Below are positions 11,581-24,566 of a DNA stretch of 64,000 bases, piece after piece. The translations under genes and the position numbers were made by a program. Source of the stretch: Megamerina dolium. Taxonomy: Eukaryota > Arthropoda > Insecta > Diptera > Megamerinidae. The stretch's first letter is position 1. The number at the start of each line of letters is the position of its first letter. The DNA is taken from assembly GCA_963854835.1 (NCBI GenBank), contig OY978529.1, positions 35,398,055 to 35,462,054 on the forward strand, read 5' to 3'. Under the pieces are notes generated by a model that saw only the letters and a list, made by a program, of their open reading frames with translations, had not been told where the DNA came from and searched no databases.

Positions 11581-12310
11581 GTGCTCAACACTATTGAATT
11601 TCACTATTTCAACATTGTTTTTATGCGAAAGAACCATCACGCAAGCCATACAAAAGTATTAAGGGGACTCAATTTTGGTGTGGTCCTATCAGCACAAGTG
11701 ACGGCGAATGTTCAGGTCGCCCAAAGAAGGGCGCCACACCAAAAGTCATCGATAAAATCCATGGAACGATCGAAAAGTGAAATTACGTGAGATTGATGAA
11801 GCTATGGACATCTTAACTAAGCGAATACATCACAGTTTGCATGAATATTTGGACATGGATTCAAGAAGGGTGCCGCGTTTGCTCACAGCCGCCAACAAAC
11901 GCAATCGTTTCACAACTTCAAAGTAATGTTTGGCGATCTTTAAACGCCAATCCAAACGAGTTTTTGCGCCGTTTCGAAACCGTGGATCAAACATGAAGGC
12001 ACCAGAACGCACCAGAGACCAGTCGCACACACGCAGTATGGGCTATTTCTGGTGAATCGAACCCGAAGCAGGCCAGGATGAGTCTGTTGTCAGAAAACAC
12101 GGTCATGAGGACATTTTTTTTGGGGATGTGCGCGTTATTATTACGTTAATAAAGGTATAACGATCATCGGTTCATATTATGCAATGCTATTGAATCGATT
12201 TGAAGCCTGTTTTTATGTTTTTGAGAAATTGTATAATTTGGATGGCATCAAATAATTAGAAATATGTCGGACAATGTGTACTGAGCTAAAAAGAGACTAA
12301 AATAAGCCGG
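11581..12310 (+). pseudogene. Mariner transposase relic (irritans-like)
   Basis: Coding pieces in shifting frames: DRKVKLREIDEAMDILTKRI, HHSLHEYLDMDSRRVPRLLT, NPNEFLRRFETVDQT (first catalytic Asp block VDET reads VDQT), and C-terminal LYNLDGIK..LEICRTMCTE. This is the order of a mariner transposase from the HTH to the end, but the second and third Asp blocks are deleted. It is related to the relic at 60.0-60.7 kb. Confidence 0.78.
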
Positions 12311-12380
12311 TTTTTTGCTAAAAAGGGTATTCCTTATTTCAAGTAACAGGGAGTTATTGACCTAGCGTTGACTTCTTGCC

Positions 12381-12600
12381 GTGGGTGCCACAGCTTAGTT
12401 GTTAGTACTTCTGATCTGTAGGTCGTGGGTTTTATCCACAGCTGGTGTGCAACTTTATTATCGAAAAGATTTTTATTTCAAATGGCGCCCACCTGTCGGC
12501 AAGCGGATGGCACTCTATAATTTAATACGCACAGCAAAATACAACAGAAAAGAAGCTCTCGCAAGGAGCTCTTTGGAGATCACAAGTGCCAAATATATAT
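12381..12600 (+). mobile_element. Diverged SINE copy
   Basis: The tRNA-like head (gtgggtgccacagcttag, then gatctgtaggtcgtgggttt) has lost about 10 bp between boxes. The body (atcgaaaagatttttatttc, cccacctgtcggcaag) follows, then a different tail with gaagctctcgcaaggagctc. It may be a subfamily or a decayed copy. Confidence 0.7.
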
Positions 12601-13786
12601 AATATAAATACACATAGCTTAGAAATTCTAATAATTTTTGCACAGTATTATATTAATTCAATTCATTATTGTTATTTTGTTTGATTTAAATCGATATAAC
12701 ACATTTTCTCCCAGATGAGGGAGAACATTGACTGGAATTGCATGGTTTCATTATATTCCCATGTGTGATGATTTAATGTTGGGTAATTTTTGCTTTTATT
12801 GCTATCTATATTTTTTATATTTTTAGTTTGATTTGTTGTTTTTTTTTTTTAATAAAATATCAAAATATAATTAATTCTATATTTGCATTTTAATTTGATT
12901 ATTTTGCCATACAACACTGTGAGTGAGATTGAGTTTGACTCATTTTGAATATTAATTCACTTTTACTTTTTTTTTTTTTTGACGATTATTTTCATTTATT
13001 TTATTTGCGTTTGGTTTTCTTTATGGGATTTTGTTGTTGTTGTTTTTTTTTATTTCACACATTACCAAATACGCATTCGCCACCAAATATTGTAAAATTC
13101 ACATTCTTATGCTACAGTAGTATGTATATAAACATGTTTAGGTACATATATGTATAGGTACATGTATGAAGAAGTCTATATACATGTGTGTATACTTAAT
13201 GAATACAATAAAACACTCTTTTTTTCTTTATTATTCATTTGTGTTCAATTAAACAATTTCCATTTGCGTGTTTTGCTGCGGATTTGCACACACACACACA
13301 TATGCACACTTATTAAGAACCAAAGATATAAAGTAAAAAAAAAATAAAAAAAAAAAAAAGACATTAAAAATGACAAAGACGAAAAATGAAAATTAGCATT
13401 ATGAACAATCATGTAAAACAACAACAAAAAGTCACAGATTCATACAATAAAAATAAAAAATAAATATAATCGACAGTAGCAAGCAATAAAGTGCAACAAC
13501 AGTAACGAATTAATTTAAACAACAACAGTAGCGGCAATAGCAGCAGTAGCAGCAGCAGCAAATCATTGAACTGAACTGTTCTGCTATTTTTTTTTTTTTT
13601 TTTTGTTTAAATCCATTGTATAAATGATTCTTTGCGTATATATGTGCGTGCGTTCCAATAAAGAATGAGAAGCGCCTGCTTCCCTTTCTGTTTTTTTTTT
13701 TTATTCCTCCGTCTTCTCAACACACCGCCTCCTTGCTTTTTGTTGTTGTGTGGTATTCATCATACGTACTCGTACTCGTACTTACT
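12601..13786. other. AT-rich non-coding region with CAA/CAG and homopolymer tracts
   Basis: T- and A-runs up to about 19 nt, (CA)n at about 13287-13300 and a CAG/CAA-rich stretch at about 13495-13560. No coding supported. Confidence 0.4.
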
Positions 13787-14200
13787 TCCTTCCTTCTAAC
13801 TGACGACTCGGACGGAGTCTGGAATCGATTTTTTCATATTTTTCCCTTTTTCTACTGCTGCTGCTGCTGCTGCTGCTGGTTGTAGTGGTGTGTTGCTTCT
13901 CTTCTTCATCGACTAGTACTGCTTCTGTTTTATCGTTGTCGTTGCCGTCGTCGTTGTCATCGTCGTCGTCGTCGTACTTTACTCTTCTTCTTCTTCTTCG
14001 CCGTCATTTTCTCTTCCCCAATAATCGGCTATTTTTGTGTTGGTTGTTGTTTTCGTTGAGTGTATGTACTAAGTACATATTCATACAAAGTGTTTGCTGC
14101 CGCTGCTGCTGCTGGTGGTGCTGCTACTCCTGTTATTTGCTGTGTATACGATGAAGGGAACCTCATATCGGCACATTATTGGTATATACACTTGTACATA
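13787..14200 (-). other. Possible non-coding 5' exon region (minus strand) with triplet repeats
   Basis: On the minus strand this region reads CGA/CAG/AAG-rich leader-like sequence, including (CAG)n at about 13857-13878 and (GAC)n at about 13940-13975, and ends in a strong donor ggaa|GTAAGTAC (exon end about 13786). Such triplet-rich leaders are common in fly neural and developmental genes. It could be the first exon of the gene that starts coding at 1696, but no transcript evidence is available. Confidence 0.25.
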
Positions 14201-16390
14201 TGTGAAGTAGTTCTCTGTTTTCACATAATTCTTTTTATTGTTGTTGCTTTTTTATTTTTTTTTGGGATTTTTCATGCAATTGTGTGTGAAAAATCAAAAA
14301 TCAGTAAATAATAATAAAAAATTATTAGAAGAAAACGCAAAAAAATCGAATCAGAACAAAAATATAATGAGCACAAATAACAGCAACAACAACAATGCAA
14401 TATTTGATTTGGTTTTATGGGGGGGATGATATGCCGTAGAAAGTGATAAATGATAGATGATAGTCGATGGCATGGGAAAACGTTAATGAAAGGTCATTTG
14501 CGCCGCTGTCTGTAATAATCGTTAAAAATAATAATAATCATTTTGCGAATCGTTTTAGTAATTATATCCACAGCAATTCACACACACACACACATTCGCA
14601 TACACATGTGAAAAGCATACATTGCTGCTGACATTTTTCTTTTTTTTTTTTTTTCATTTTCATTCATTTCAAGCTACTTGTTTTTTTTTTTATCTTTTTT
14701 ATTGGATGGCAATTTTTCCCGACTGATTTATTCATTATGTTTCGCTAATAAAATTTGCATATAATTTTTTTTTTCGATTATCATATGTCTCACTTTTAAT
14801 GTAATTACATTGGCTGGCGTTCACACTAAGCTAAACACATTTCAACGCAATTCAATTAAATATTTTTTCGGCTATTTTTCACTTTTCTTACAATTTCTTA
14901 ACTTTTCACCACATAATCTCATTGCATACACACAGTATGTGTATATATGTACATATGTATGTATATAACTCGTCGTCACTCGTTTGCCACACTATTACTG
15001 TCAATAGATGTAGGTAGGTAGGTACGTACAATTTATATACCTTACTAGTGATTATTATACTAGTTATATTTGTTGTTGTTGTGGTTGTTGCATTTTTATT
15101 TTATAAAAACCTTTTTTTTTTTTTTGGGGGGATTTTTCTTGTATAGCAAGCATATAAACGTGTGGAGTGTCTATGCAAAAATATTGTTGATGTTGATTTT
15201 AATGTTGCTAGCGATGATGATGATGATGATGTTTTTGCACACCGAAAAATCCAATCAATGCTGTCGTCGTGTTAAGTTTCATTATTAGACTAAAATATCT
15301 CTTGGAGTCAAAATATGTATATTGTATATTGTATACAATAATATATCTACTACTTTTATGAAATAAATTGAAACGAGTGGGTATCTAACAAGCTCATACT
15401 CAAACTCAAGAGCACACATCAAATGAATGTACATATATTGGTATTCACACACATTTAACACATACTCTCCGAAATATGCACAAAACAATTACGTACATAA
15501 AATTCGTTTTGGGGGAGATTTGCGATTTGTTAACCCTGTGAAGTTAGTGTTTGAGGGAATGCGACTTTTTTTTTTGGTCGAAATCGAAGATTTTGTATTT
15601 CTTCAATTTTCGGTCATAGTGAAGGACGCAAGCTTGATGTATTGCCAATCATATAATTTGGAAATTTTTTAATTTAACTTTTTATATGTAAATTACACAG
15701 TGCTGCAAAAAAAAAAAAAAGAGAGTAGAAGGTTCGACGGATCAGTTATAGATTTTAGATCCCTGAATAAATTGTTTCTAACATAAAAGTGTAGCACAGC
15801 CCCATTAACAACAAATTAAAGGGAGTACGTCCGACTTAGTAGTAGGAATCCTGAATTCCAAACCTGTAAAAATAGTCCAAAATATGTTGTTTTTGAAGTT
15901 CTGACTCAGCGATTCAAAATCCACACTGAGGCTACTCTGATCTATCGGACGCCTTCTTTTTCTCTTTTTTGTTTTGAGCTACTCGGAGGTGAATGAGGAT
16001 TTTGGTTAAAAGCACTTTTACAGCACCACAATAATAACAAAATGTAGGACGTCCGATGGTTCAGATTAGTCACATTCTATAGTCGAAGATGAATGAGAAT
16101 TTTGATGAAAAGCTCTCTTACAAAATGGTCGAAAATTTGCCACAAAGTTTCAAATGGTGCGAAAACATGTTCTTTAGCTTATTTATTCTATTTCATGCGC
16201 TGGCCCACCACAAAAAATTCAATTTAAATTATAAAAAAATACAGTTTAGTACATTGTACATTTAGTACATAGTACCATCATTAATACTTACTGTAATGTC
16301 AAGCCGATCGATAGGATTAGGATTGGAATGTACAATTTGAGGATATTTTCTTCGTGGGCCGAGACCGCTCCTGGACACTACCTAGTATTA
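14201..16390. other. Non-coding AT-rich region with microsatellites
   Basis: Includes (AC)n at about 14578-14594, (TGA)n at about 15213-15232 and many T-tracts. Around 15830-16130 two diverged copies of a ggtgaatgaggattttgg(t)-type block occur about 110 bp apart, possibly a small tandem remnant. Confidence 0.4.
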
Positions 16391-16399
16391 TAGGTATAT

Positions 16400-16950
16400 T
16401 GTATATCTATTCCTTTTTTCTCTTAGAAAAGCTGGAATTTGACAAGTATAAGCACTATTGTTTCATATCCTCTAGCCAAAATATGCAGAGTGTGTCTTCA
16501 GCAATCCTCGCCTCATTTAGGTGATAGTTGTAGGTATCGTGTACAATTAATGGCCTACATACTTGTTGAAATATTTTATGTTCTTCCTTTTGTTCTGCCC
16601 ATCGCTCACGTTTCGAATTCCTTGCTTATGTATGTTTTGGTGCAGTCAAATTGAGAACCTAGTCCTAAGAAGGGTTGTTCAACCCTCCATTCTTGCACGC
16701 TCATTTTCCTTTGCGTTGCCATAGAAACCGCTGTACCCTGGCAACCAGGTGACTGTTGCCAGGGTTGTTGTTTTTTGTCATCTGATTTAGAGATTTATGC
16801 TTTTATCACAGCTTGACTGTCTGATGGTACATTATTTTTCAGGAAATTTCGCCAATTGCGTATAACTACGCTGAGACCGCCTTGTTCATAGGGATGTGTA
16901 ATTCCAACCAGGTCCTATGATTGCTGCGCCCACGCCTTGGGACGTTTTTA
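16400..16950 (-). pseudogene. LINE RNase H relic (minus strand)
   Basis: Minus-strand pieces read NNVPSDSQAVIKA (about 16800-16840), then SPGYSGFYGNAKENERARM (about 16690-16745). These match the RNase H SDSQAAI and WVPGHxGxxGNExADxLARxG motifs. Stops and frameshifts interrupt it. Downstream frames (QWAEQKEEHKIFQQVCRPLI) fit the linker before the Cys tail. Confidence 0.6.
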
Positions 16951-18690
16951 AACCATTAGAATACCAAAGTTTTGGTCACTCCGGGTTTTATTCCCAGTTC
17001 ATTTGACTGGGAATTATCGATCACTACATTGGACCATATTTTTCACAGATATGAACCATTGCAGTATTTTTATGTGCTCTCTTGAATTTGCGCTTCCTTG
17101 AATTTGTAACTTTTGGGGAGGTTTAAAGCTTCTTTTGCTGCTTTGCCCTTAATTGCTACGTTTTACTATTATCATCACAACTTTTTGTGATTTTACTAAT
17201 ATGTGTCTTAAATTATGAAATTGGTTGCGGTGATAAAAGGCTGAAAAGTGACTTGGATTCCAGGGACTTCTTAAGTACACCGCTTTATATGAGATAACGA
17301 AGTGCTCCATATACCATAAATATATTGCTATCGCATGCCTTAGTGCTCTTAAAATATGACACTGGCCATTAACGTGTTAACTACAACGGCAACGATAATT
17401 ATGACGGCAACAGCCGCAACAACAATAACAACAAGCAGTAATAAAAATTACAAAATATTGTATACGAATAACAATGAGAGACACACGACGAAAGAGAGAG
17501 TATTACAAAGAGACATAGTTAGAGTGTAAGAATGAGTTTTATATATTGCACTCAAATGTGAGCTAAGAAAATGCCGACGAAGTCTACTATGACGCAGGCG
17601 GCGCTGCTGCCGACAACACTGACACATTACATGTGAATACATAAATATGAAAGGTAGGTATTCATTGATGCCACCATCCCATTTCCAGCCCAGTATGTGA
17701 ATTGTGATTTTGTAGTTGTTTTTGTTATTATTATTATCATTATTTATTGTATACAAGCGTACGTATCGTAGGTACTCTCTCACTGATTGGCACGTTCGCT
17801 CAATCGCTCATCACTTCATCACTCATTCACTCATTTAGATTGATGTATGCAATATGTACTTACTCATTCACCCACCCTCTGGGTAATTATTGCATTATGT
17901 ATTTGTGGTGGTGGTGGTGGTATTGTACAAAACGGCACCCTAACATCAGTTGTTTGAATTTTCACAGATTTACACAAAGCTTACATGCACACGGCAAACA
18001 AATATGTACGCGTTTGTATAGCAAACAAACACATGTGACAAATTATGTACGTGTGCGACCGTGGGGCAGACCAGAAGGGTGTTTTTATAACATTATTTTA
18101 CAATAAGTAAATGATGTGTGGGAGATTTTTCCCTCATTGTTGTTGTTGTTGTTGTTGTTGTGGAGGTTGTTATTATTATTGATAGACTGTGAGGAAATTT
18201 ATGAATTAACAATTGAATGTCATTTTTCATTGATGATATGTGTGTGCATTGATATGTTTTTCCATATTTGTATGTATGTAATTAATTTAGAATGACCAAT
18301 TTCACTATAGTGAGATGGTGGTGAATGAAATCGCCGGTTCTCATACCTTCTTAAGAAGTTCAATAGAAAGAAATCTTAGAGACGGTTTAGGCGAATTTAT
18401 GATACAAAAATGTTACCACTTTGAATAGGTTAATTTAAAAAAATCCCCTTCAATACTATTTAAAAACAAAATTCACGCGACCAGGCTGGAACAGAAACTC
18501 GGTCAAGCCTCTTCAAAGATGTTCATGCCAAATAAATATAAGAAATACTAACAAGAGAAGTTGGGAAACTGCGAAACATCATTAGTTGAGGGATATCTTA
18601 TAATTCTTGTAATTATACACATTAAAGTATCCCCCCATTAATTTTGTCACCGTATAGATCACAATTTTTATGAGCACTCAATAACAAAAT
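16951..18690. other. Spacer with CAA/TTG and GGT tracts
   Basis: (TTG)n at about 18139-18160 and (GGT)n at about 17907-17921. Open frames here are microsatellite-driven. No gene supported. Confidence 0.4.
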
Positions 18691-18699
18691 ACTCCCCGA

Positions 18700-19030
18700 G
18701 AACATTTCTGCGATTTATGCCATTAACAAGGGGCGTCTGACGAGCGGAGAGCCCATACTGATCCAGATTAAGCGTAGAAAGTTGCGTTGGATTGGCCACA
18801 CGCTAAGAAAGCAGCCAGATAGCATCACCCGAATGTCGCTTGAGTGGAACCCGCAAGGGAGCAGAGGCCTCGGACGACCAAGAAACACCTGGAGACTATC
18901 AACATTAGGAGAGCTAGCTGCTGCCGGCATCATATGGAAAGGTGCTAGATCAACTGCCCAAAACCGTGTGCGATGGAGAAGCCTTGTGGAGGCCCTATGC
19001 TCCAATTAGGAGTTTAAAGGAGAAAAAAAA
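18700..19030 (+). pseudogene. 3' terminal fragment of a non-LTR retrotransposon
   Basis: The open piece MRWIGHTLRKQPDSITRMSL, then EWNPQGSRGLGRPRNTW and VRWRSLVEALCSN, is the C-terminal tail that follows the reverse transcriptase in a common arthropod LINE lineage. It shares the last nucleotides (gaggccctatgctcca) and the motif order with the longer element at 22.6-24.5 kb. It ends in an A-rich tract (aaaggagaaaaaaaaaa). Confidence 0.78.
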
Positions 19031-19034
19031 AATG

Positions 19035-19805
19035 CCATTAACAACAAATTATTTTTAGTATTTAAACTGTTATCACAAGATTTTTGGAGTAACCAACATG
19101 GGTAAATATGTCCATAATTAGCTCATGTCATAAAAATGTTGAATAACAGAAGAAATTTTGCCGAAAAACTGACTGTGGAACCCTCTTTTCAGAGGCATGG
19201 CCTTTATGCTCATTTCTCTATTATTGTTTTCATCCAAACTTTTGTAAATTCATGAGTTTTGAAATTTCCCACGGTCAGTTTTGCATCGTTAATGCATGTT
19301 TCTAAAATTTCATTTTTAAACGGCTGTTTTCCATATTTTTTTATTATCTTTTTTATGCAAACTTTTTCAATGGTTTTCTAAAGGAGTTTTCACCTTTCTG
19401 ACTACCGATTTTTCAACTTTTTATTTAATATTTGTAGGTAGCTCAGTTTTTTGAATAACATTTCTTGATTGGACATGATGCTGACTATTATTTTCAGGCT
19501 TAGAATTAACATTTGTACAACAAATTTGCAATTTTTACTCAATTTAAGCGATGATTAAGTATTTTTCAATTTTACTGAAGTGTTGGCAAGATGGTTTTTG
19601 CGACCAAAAATCTGTATCAAAATCTTTAGTGTCCAAGTTGCATTCTGTTGATAGTTTCGAATTAGTTGTAGTTTCGAATTGACTTTTTACTGAAAGTTTA
19701 CACTGAGTTTTGTTCTGAAAAGTAACAATTTGCATTTTATTCACAGGAAATCAAAAGAAATTCATGATTTGGACTTGCCTACTTTTAAGTTTTGGCCAAC
19801 TAATA
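19035..19805. other. Spacer, nothing recognised
   Basis: AT-rich. No gene or family recognised. Confidence 0.4.
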
Positions 19806-19809
19806 TGGA

Positions 19810-20165
19810 TGAAAAATGAAGGATAGCCGCTCTAGAGACTAGATTCCATGATAGCTATGGGATTATTTGTGAGTTTTCAGGCGATTTCGAGAGTAATTGT
19901 CTTTGGAGACAGTATTTGGGAAGAACAATTAAGGGGGGTTGATCGTACTTTTCAATGCAACAGAGATTGTGCCAGCGCAACCATGGGGTATATTTAGATT
20001 TTCAGGAGTTTTTATATTCAAAAAATTGGATGGAAAAATTATTGGAAGTCGTTCATACATTTCAAGTATGAGGTTATTTGAGGATTTTCTACTATTTTTA
20101 CGTTCGTTTTGTGTTTATATGAGAACCGCCTTAAGGGCTGGAAATATAAAGTGAAAGATCTATTA
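19810..20165 (+). repeat. R160 family cluster 3
   Basis: About two diverged units (gattccatgatagctatggg, then gattatttgtgagttttcag; second unit with ggaagtcgttcatacatttc). Plus orientation, ending at an A13 tract. Confidence 0.6.
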
Positions 20166-20241
20166 TAAAAAAAAAAAAAATAGATGGTTTTATATGTGGA
20201 AATTCATTTTGTGTCTTTGGAAAAATATGTTGTAATGAAAA

Positions 20242-20266
20242 GCAGAGTGCAGAGTGCAGAGTGCAG
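20242..20266 (+). repeat. 7-bp microsatellite (gcagagt)n
   Basis: Three and a half units of gcagagt. Confidence 0.85.
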
Positions 20267-20599
20267 TAGTGAGAGACAACGGAATTAAATTTTTACACAT
20301 TCCAATTTTAAAATTTTTAATAATGTAAATTTTTAACGACATTTTCAAAAGAAAAAATGCAATCCCACTATTCCCCCATTTTCTCCTTTTTTAAGGTGAA
20401 GCCATTATAACAGCTTTGAGGGCTTTGAGAGATGAACTGTGTTTAAATTCTTACTGAAAAACTTGATTGTAAGGTTGAATTCAGTTCAAAATGCAAACAG
20501 ATTTAAATGAATACTACACAAACACTACAAACACTGATTCTTTTCATCAATTACGTATGTACCTATAACCATTACAATTCGTACGACTGATTGTAGCGT

Positions 20600-21350
20600 A
20601 CGATGATGAAAAATTCACTTAAAAATACTTTCGATTGCGAATAAAACATTAAAATAATAGTATTCCCCACGAACAACAACAACAACAACGATAAAAGAAA
20701 CACCAAAATGTTTTATACTTATAGCTCTAGTTGTTGTTGTATATTTTACATCTATTTTTCTTTGTTGTCGTTGCTGTTTCTTGCTGCTTGCTAATGCCGC
20801 TGTTATTGTTCTTGTTGTTGTTGTTGTATGCATATTTAACGCGTGCGCATTAATTAGCTCCATTTGAACAGACACCAATAGCAACAACAACAACAACAAC
20901 AACAGCAACAACAACCCACTCATTCAGTGATTCTCTTATATGAAGCAATGTTGCAATATAAAATTGCTACTTCCATACTTTCATCCATACGTATGTACTC
21001 GGACATATGTAGATATAAATCTGTATTTCTTTGAATATACACACACATGTATATGTGTGCGGATGTGTGTCTGTGTGCATGTCTGTTTTCGAAATATATG
21101 TATGTTATATGTACATATATATGTAAATGTCAATGGATGGGATTTCGGATTTATAATACTTCATATTTTACAGTAGGTGCCAAAAATATTACATACTGAT
21201 GTCTACGTCATATGTATTTAGATTAATGTGCTTAATGTGCTTAGCGAAAAATCGAAATGTTGGATAATTTCAAGTATTTGTTCCCAAAGATTATTTCTGT
21301 CTATTTTTAAAGTTTTTTTATTTTACAAAACCTTCAATTTTGTATGACAG
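20600..21350. other. CAA/CAG-rich and CA-rich non-coding stretch
   Basis: (CAA)n blocks at about 20674-20690 and 20880-20915 and tatgtg repeats at 21030-21130. Open frames here follow the repeats. Confidence 0.4.
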
Positions 21351-21354
21351 TCCT

Positions 21355-21700
21355 CGTAAGGGGTGGAGATAGGGGGTAAGTATGTTGAGAGGAAATATTA
21401 ATGAGAAAAATCAATGGGGGTCAGTCATACATTTCGCCGCTCTAGGCGCAATTCTTCGGTTGATGTCTGATGTTTTTGTATTCATTTTATACGAAAGTCC
21501 CCTTAAGGGGCGAAGATAGGGAGTAAGTATGTTCAGACAAACGATTGAAGTGAAAAAATTATTCGGTGTCGATTACACATATCGCTGCTCTAGGAGTGAT
21601 TCGTGGAAAGCTACTGGGATATTTGCTATTCTTGATTTTCACTTATTTTTGCGTCATTTTTGTGTGGTAATCCCCTTAAGATGTTGTAAAATGTACTTGG
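21355..21700 (+). repeat. R160 family cluster 4
   Basis: Two well-conserved units: ggggtggagatagggggtaa at 21361 and ggggcgaagatagggagtaa at about 21498, each followed by the cat-acattt(c)gc-gctctagg block. Best local template for a family consensus. Confidence 0.75.
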
Positions 21701-21751
21701 CACTTTAGTATATTACATTTTTGGTTCAATGTTTCGTTTACGGAAGTCTAA

Positions 21752-22273
21752 TAGCCTAGACATACGGCAGCGTTAATCCAGATTATCGGCGCACTTAATC
21801 CGAATAAAATATTAACCTGACAGACGGCAGTATTGCAGATTAACTAAACGGCTGATTGTTGTTTTATTAGGTCTACTCACTTACATTACTATCACTATCA
21901 ATTTCTGTCATCTATCACTATCAGAAAATCCACAAGAAGTACGTGAACTGAAAACTATCAGAAACTTGTAAATTGATATTCACCGCTCGTAATTGACAAC
22001 TGGATTTATTTGTTCGCCAACACTTTTCATGTTGAAAACTGTTAACAATTGTTGAAAGTTTTTTGTTAGCGAACACACCTAATATTTTGTAAAATGTATC
22101 GAGAAAAATTCACAATAGAAACTTTTCAGCAGTGTTGCCATCGCAAATTGCCCTAATCCTCTTTTATTTTGAGAATTAACTCATAGAGTTAATGCGGATT
22201 AGCTGCAGTTAATGCCCGAGTTAATTCGAATCAACTCGGTAATCCGGAATTAGGCTGCCGTCTGTATAGGCTA
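21752..22273. mobile_element. 522-bp MITE with inverted ends tagcctagacatacggcagc
   Basis: Left end tagcctagacatacggcagc and right end gctgccgtctgtataggcta (inverted) match at 18 of 20 positions. The similarity continues inward loosely (taatccg-rich motifs). No open frame. Non-autonomous DNA transposon of unknown superfamily; the flanking short duplication is ambiguous (TAA on both sides). Confidence 0.7.
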
Positions 22274-22579
22274 TAATCTGCGGTTTTTATAGCACTTGGC
22301 AATGTAATTTTGAACACTTCATTTCTATTTGTCTATATTTTCGACTAAAATCGCAAATATCCCCGTCTTTTAATTACTTGACGCTATAAATTAGTAGATA
22401 AATTAGTAGTTCTTGGCCTACTTAGCGTTATAAAGAGTAAATTTGGGAAGCAATAGAAGCTAAAGCTTTCTGGTATTAATCGGTCAATCGAACAGTCTGA
22501 TTAATCAAAATACGAGTTATTCGTTTAATCGAAATAATAATTTCTTTTTAGTTTTCCTTTGTTTTTGAAATCCTATTTT

Positions 22580-24475
22580 TAAATAGAAGAGAGGCTAAGC
22601 GAATAAGAGATCAAGCGACAACCCCCAAACTCCGAGGCGTTGCGGCACAGCACTATATTCAGATGAATAAGGACGTCTAAGAGATGTGTAAAGGAGATAA
22701 GCGTAAGTGGACTGATAGCCTAGCTAAGGAAGCTGAACAAGCAGCACAAAAAAAAAACAGCATCAAAACATTGTATGACATCTCATGCAAAATCAGCGGA
22801 AAATCTAGTGCAGTCTCGCTTCCGATAAGATTAAAAGACGGAACCCTACTCACTACAAAGCACGAGCAACTCAACAGATTCAAGGAACATTTTACAGTAT
22901 TATTAAATCCTCCAAACACTGAAGGGTCCGGAAAAGTTGCTCCTCAAGCTGACAAGATCCAGATTCGGACACAGCCTCAAAATAGAATTAGCCCCACTTC
23001 ACCGTCATTGCAGGAAATCATTACGGCAATAAAGAGCTTAAAAAACAACAAGTCCCCGGGGTACGATAGAATACAAGCAGAAGTTCTAAAGTTCAGAACA
23101 CATGGCTAAACAACTACTGCCAATATTCAATTCAATTTGGGTCGAAGAAAAGTTTCCCGTGGACTGGTTACAGGGTATCCTAGTTGTTCTTCCAAAAAAA
23201 GCGATCTCTCACAATGCAAAAACTACCGCGAAATCATGCTCCTATCCATCACGTCCAAAGTCATGTCTAGTGTATTACTAGGCTGCATTAAATTTAAACT
23301 CGACCAATCACTGAGAAAACAGCAAGCTGGCATTCGACCAAATCGGCCGCGCTTTGATCTAATTAATACACTACTGATCATTGTCGAGCTTATGAATGAA
23401 TGGCAGTCGACACTTCAACTTGTACTCGTTGACTATAGCACGGCGTTTGACAGCATATGCTGCGGAAGTATTTGGGAGGCGCTCAGAACTTGAGGATTCC
23501 CTGAAAAACTTACAGCCTTAATCAGAGCTCAATATACGAATTTCTAGTGCAGAGTACTTCATTATGGTAAACTCTCAGACAGTATCACAACTAACGCAGG
23601 TATCCGTCAAGGGTGCTTGCTCTCCCCGATCCTCTTTCTTATTGTTATTGATGACATCCTGCATAAATCCATAGGAGGAAAGAGAATAGATATATACTGG
23701 AACTTTACCGAACAATTTGAAGATCTCGCATAAGTGAACGACTTCTGCTTAATCTCCGTAACATACTCCGACATGCAAGCCAAACTTAACGATGTGTGCG
23801 ATGAATCGGGCAAGGTCGGCCTAAAAATCAATATCGACAAATCGAAATCAATGAAAATAAACACCAATACCAATAGCAATTTTATGCTGCATGGCAAATA
23901 CATTGAACAAGTCGACGAATTTACGTAGGCAGCATAATATCCACGGAGAATAGTGCAGCGAAAGATATCCTGACCAGAATAAAGAAAGCATCCGGCTCAT
24001 ACTCACAGCTACGTTAAATATGGAGTTCGACGCAAATATCATTCCAGACAAAAATTAGCCTATTTAAATCTGCTGTAAGGATGCGAAACCTTGCTTGTAA
24101 CTGATCAACTTTCTCGAAAAATGCAAAGCTTTGTTAACAAAGTCAAAAGTTATCAGCACGATGACTGTATAAAAAATGTAACATTGAACCAATGGCCAAC
24201 TATATTAAACTGCGAAAATGGCGGTGGTTAGGTCACACACTGCGAAAATACATAACGGAGGTTTGCCGACAAGCCTTTGATTGGAACCCGCAAGGCAGAC
24301 GCAAAAGGGGCCACCCTAAGACTACGTGGAGAAGAGCATTACAAAAAGAAATCGACGAATGTGGAAAATCATGGAACGAAATAAAGATACTCGCAAAAAA
24401 AACAGGACCAGGTGGAAATACTTTATAGAGGCCCTATGCTCCAGTGGGAGAGACAATGATTTGGAAATAAAAATT
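22580..24475 (+). pseudogene. Degenerate LINE reverse transcriptase, nearly full RT domain
   Basis: Segments in order: ITAIKSLKNNKSPGYDRIQA (RT motif 0/1), LPKKSDLSQCKNYRE with IMLLSITSKVM (motif 2), QLVLVDYSTAFDSI (first catalytic Asp block), VRQGCLLSPILF in another frame, the FADD box decayed (DLA, stop, VNDFCLIS), GLKINIDKSKSMKIN, then the tail WRWLGHTLRKYITEVC and RRKRGHPKTTWRRALQKEID. At least five frame breaks. It is the same family as the fragment at 18.7-19.0 kb. Upstream endonuclease and ORF1 are absent, so the copy is 5'-truncated near 22.58 kb. Confidence 0.85.
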
Positions 24476-24566
24476 TAAAACGCATACTAATATTTGTAGC
24501 TTTGTAAAGCTATCTACTGTCTACTGTATAAGGGAAAAATATTATTAATATTGTATTTTGAATATT

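Noticed and set aside
13885..14429. Overlapping open frames rich in Ser, Leu and Cys
   Set aside because: Driven by CTG/CGT/TTC repeats, no domain and no consistent start; more like a leader exon on the other strand.
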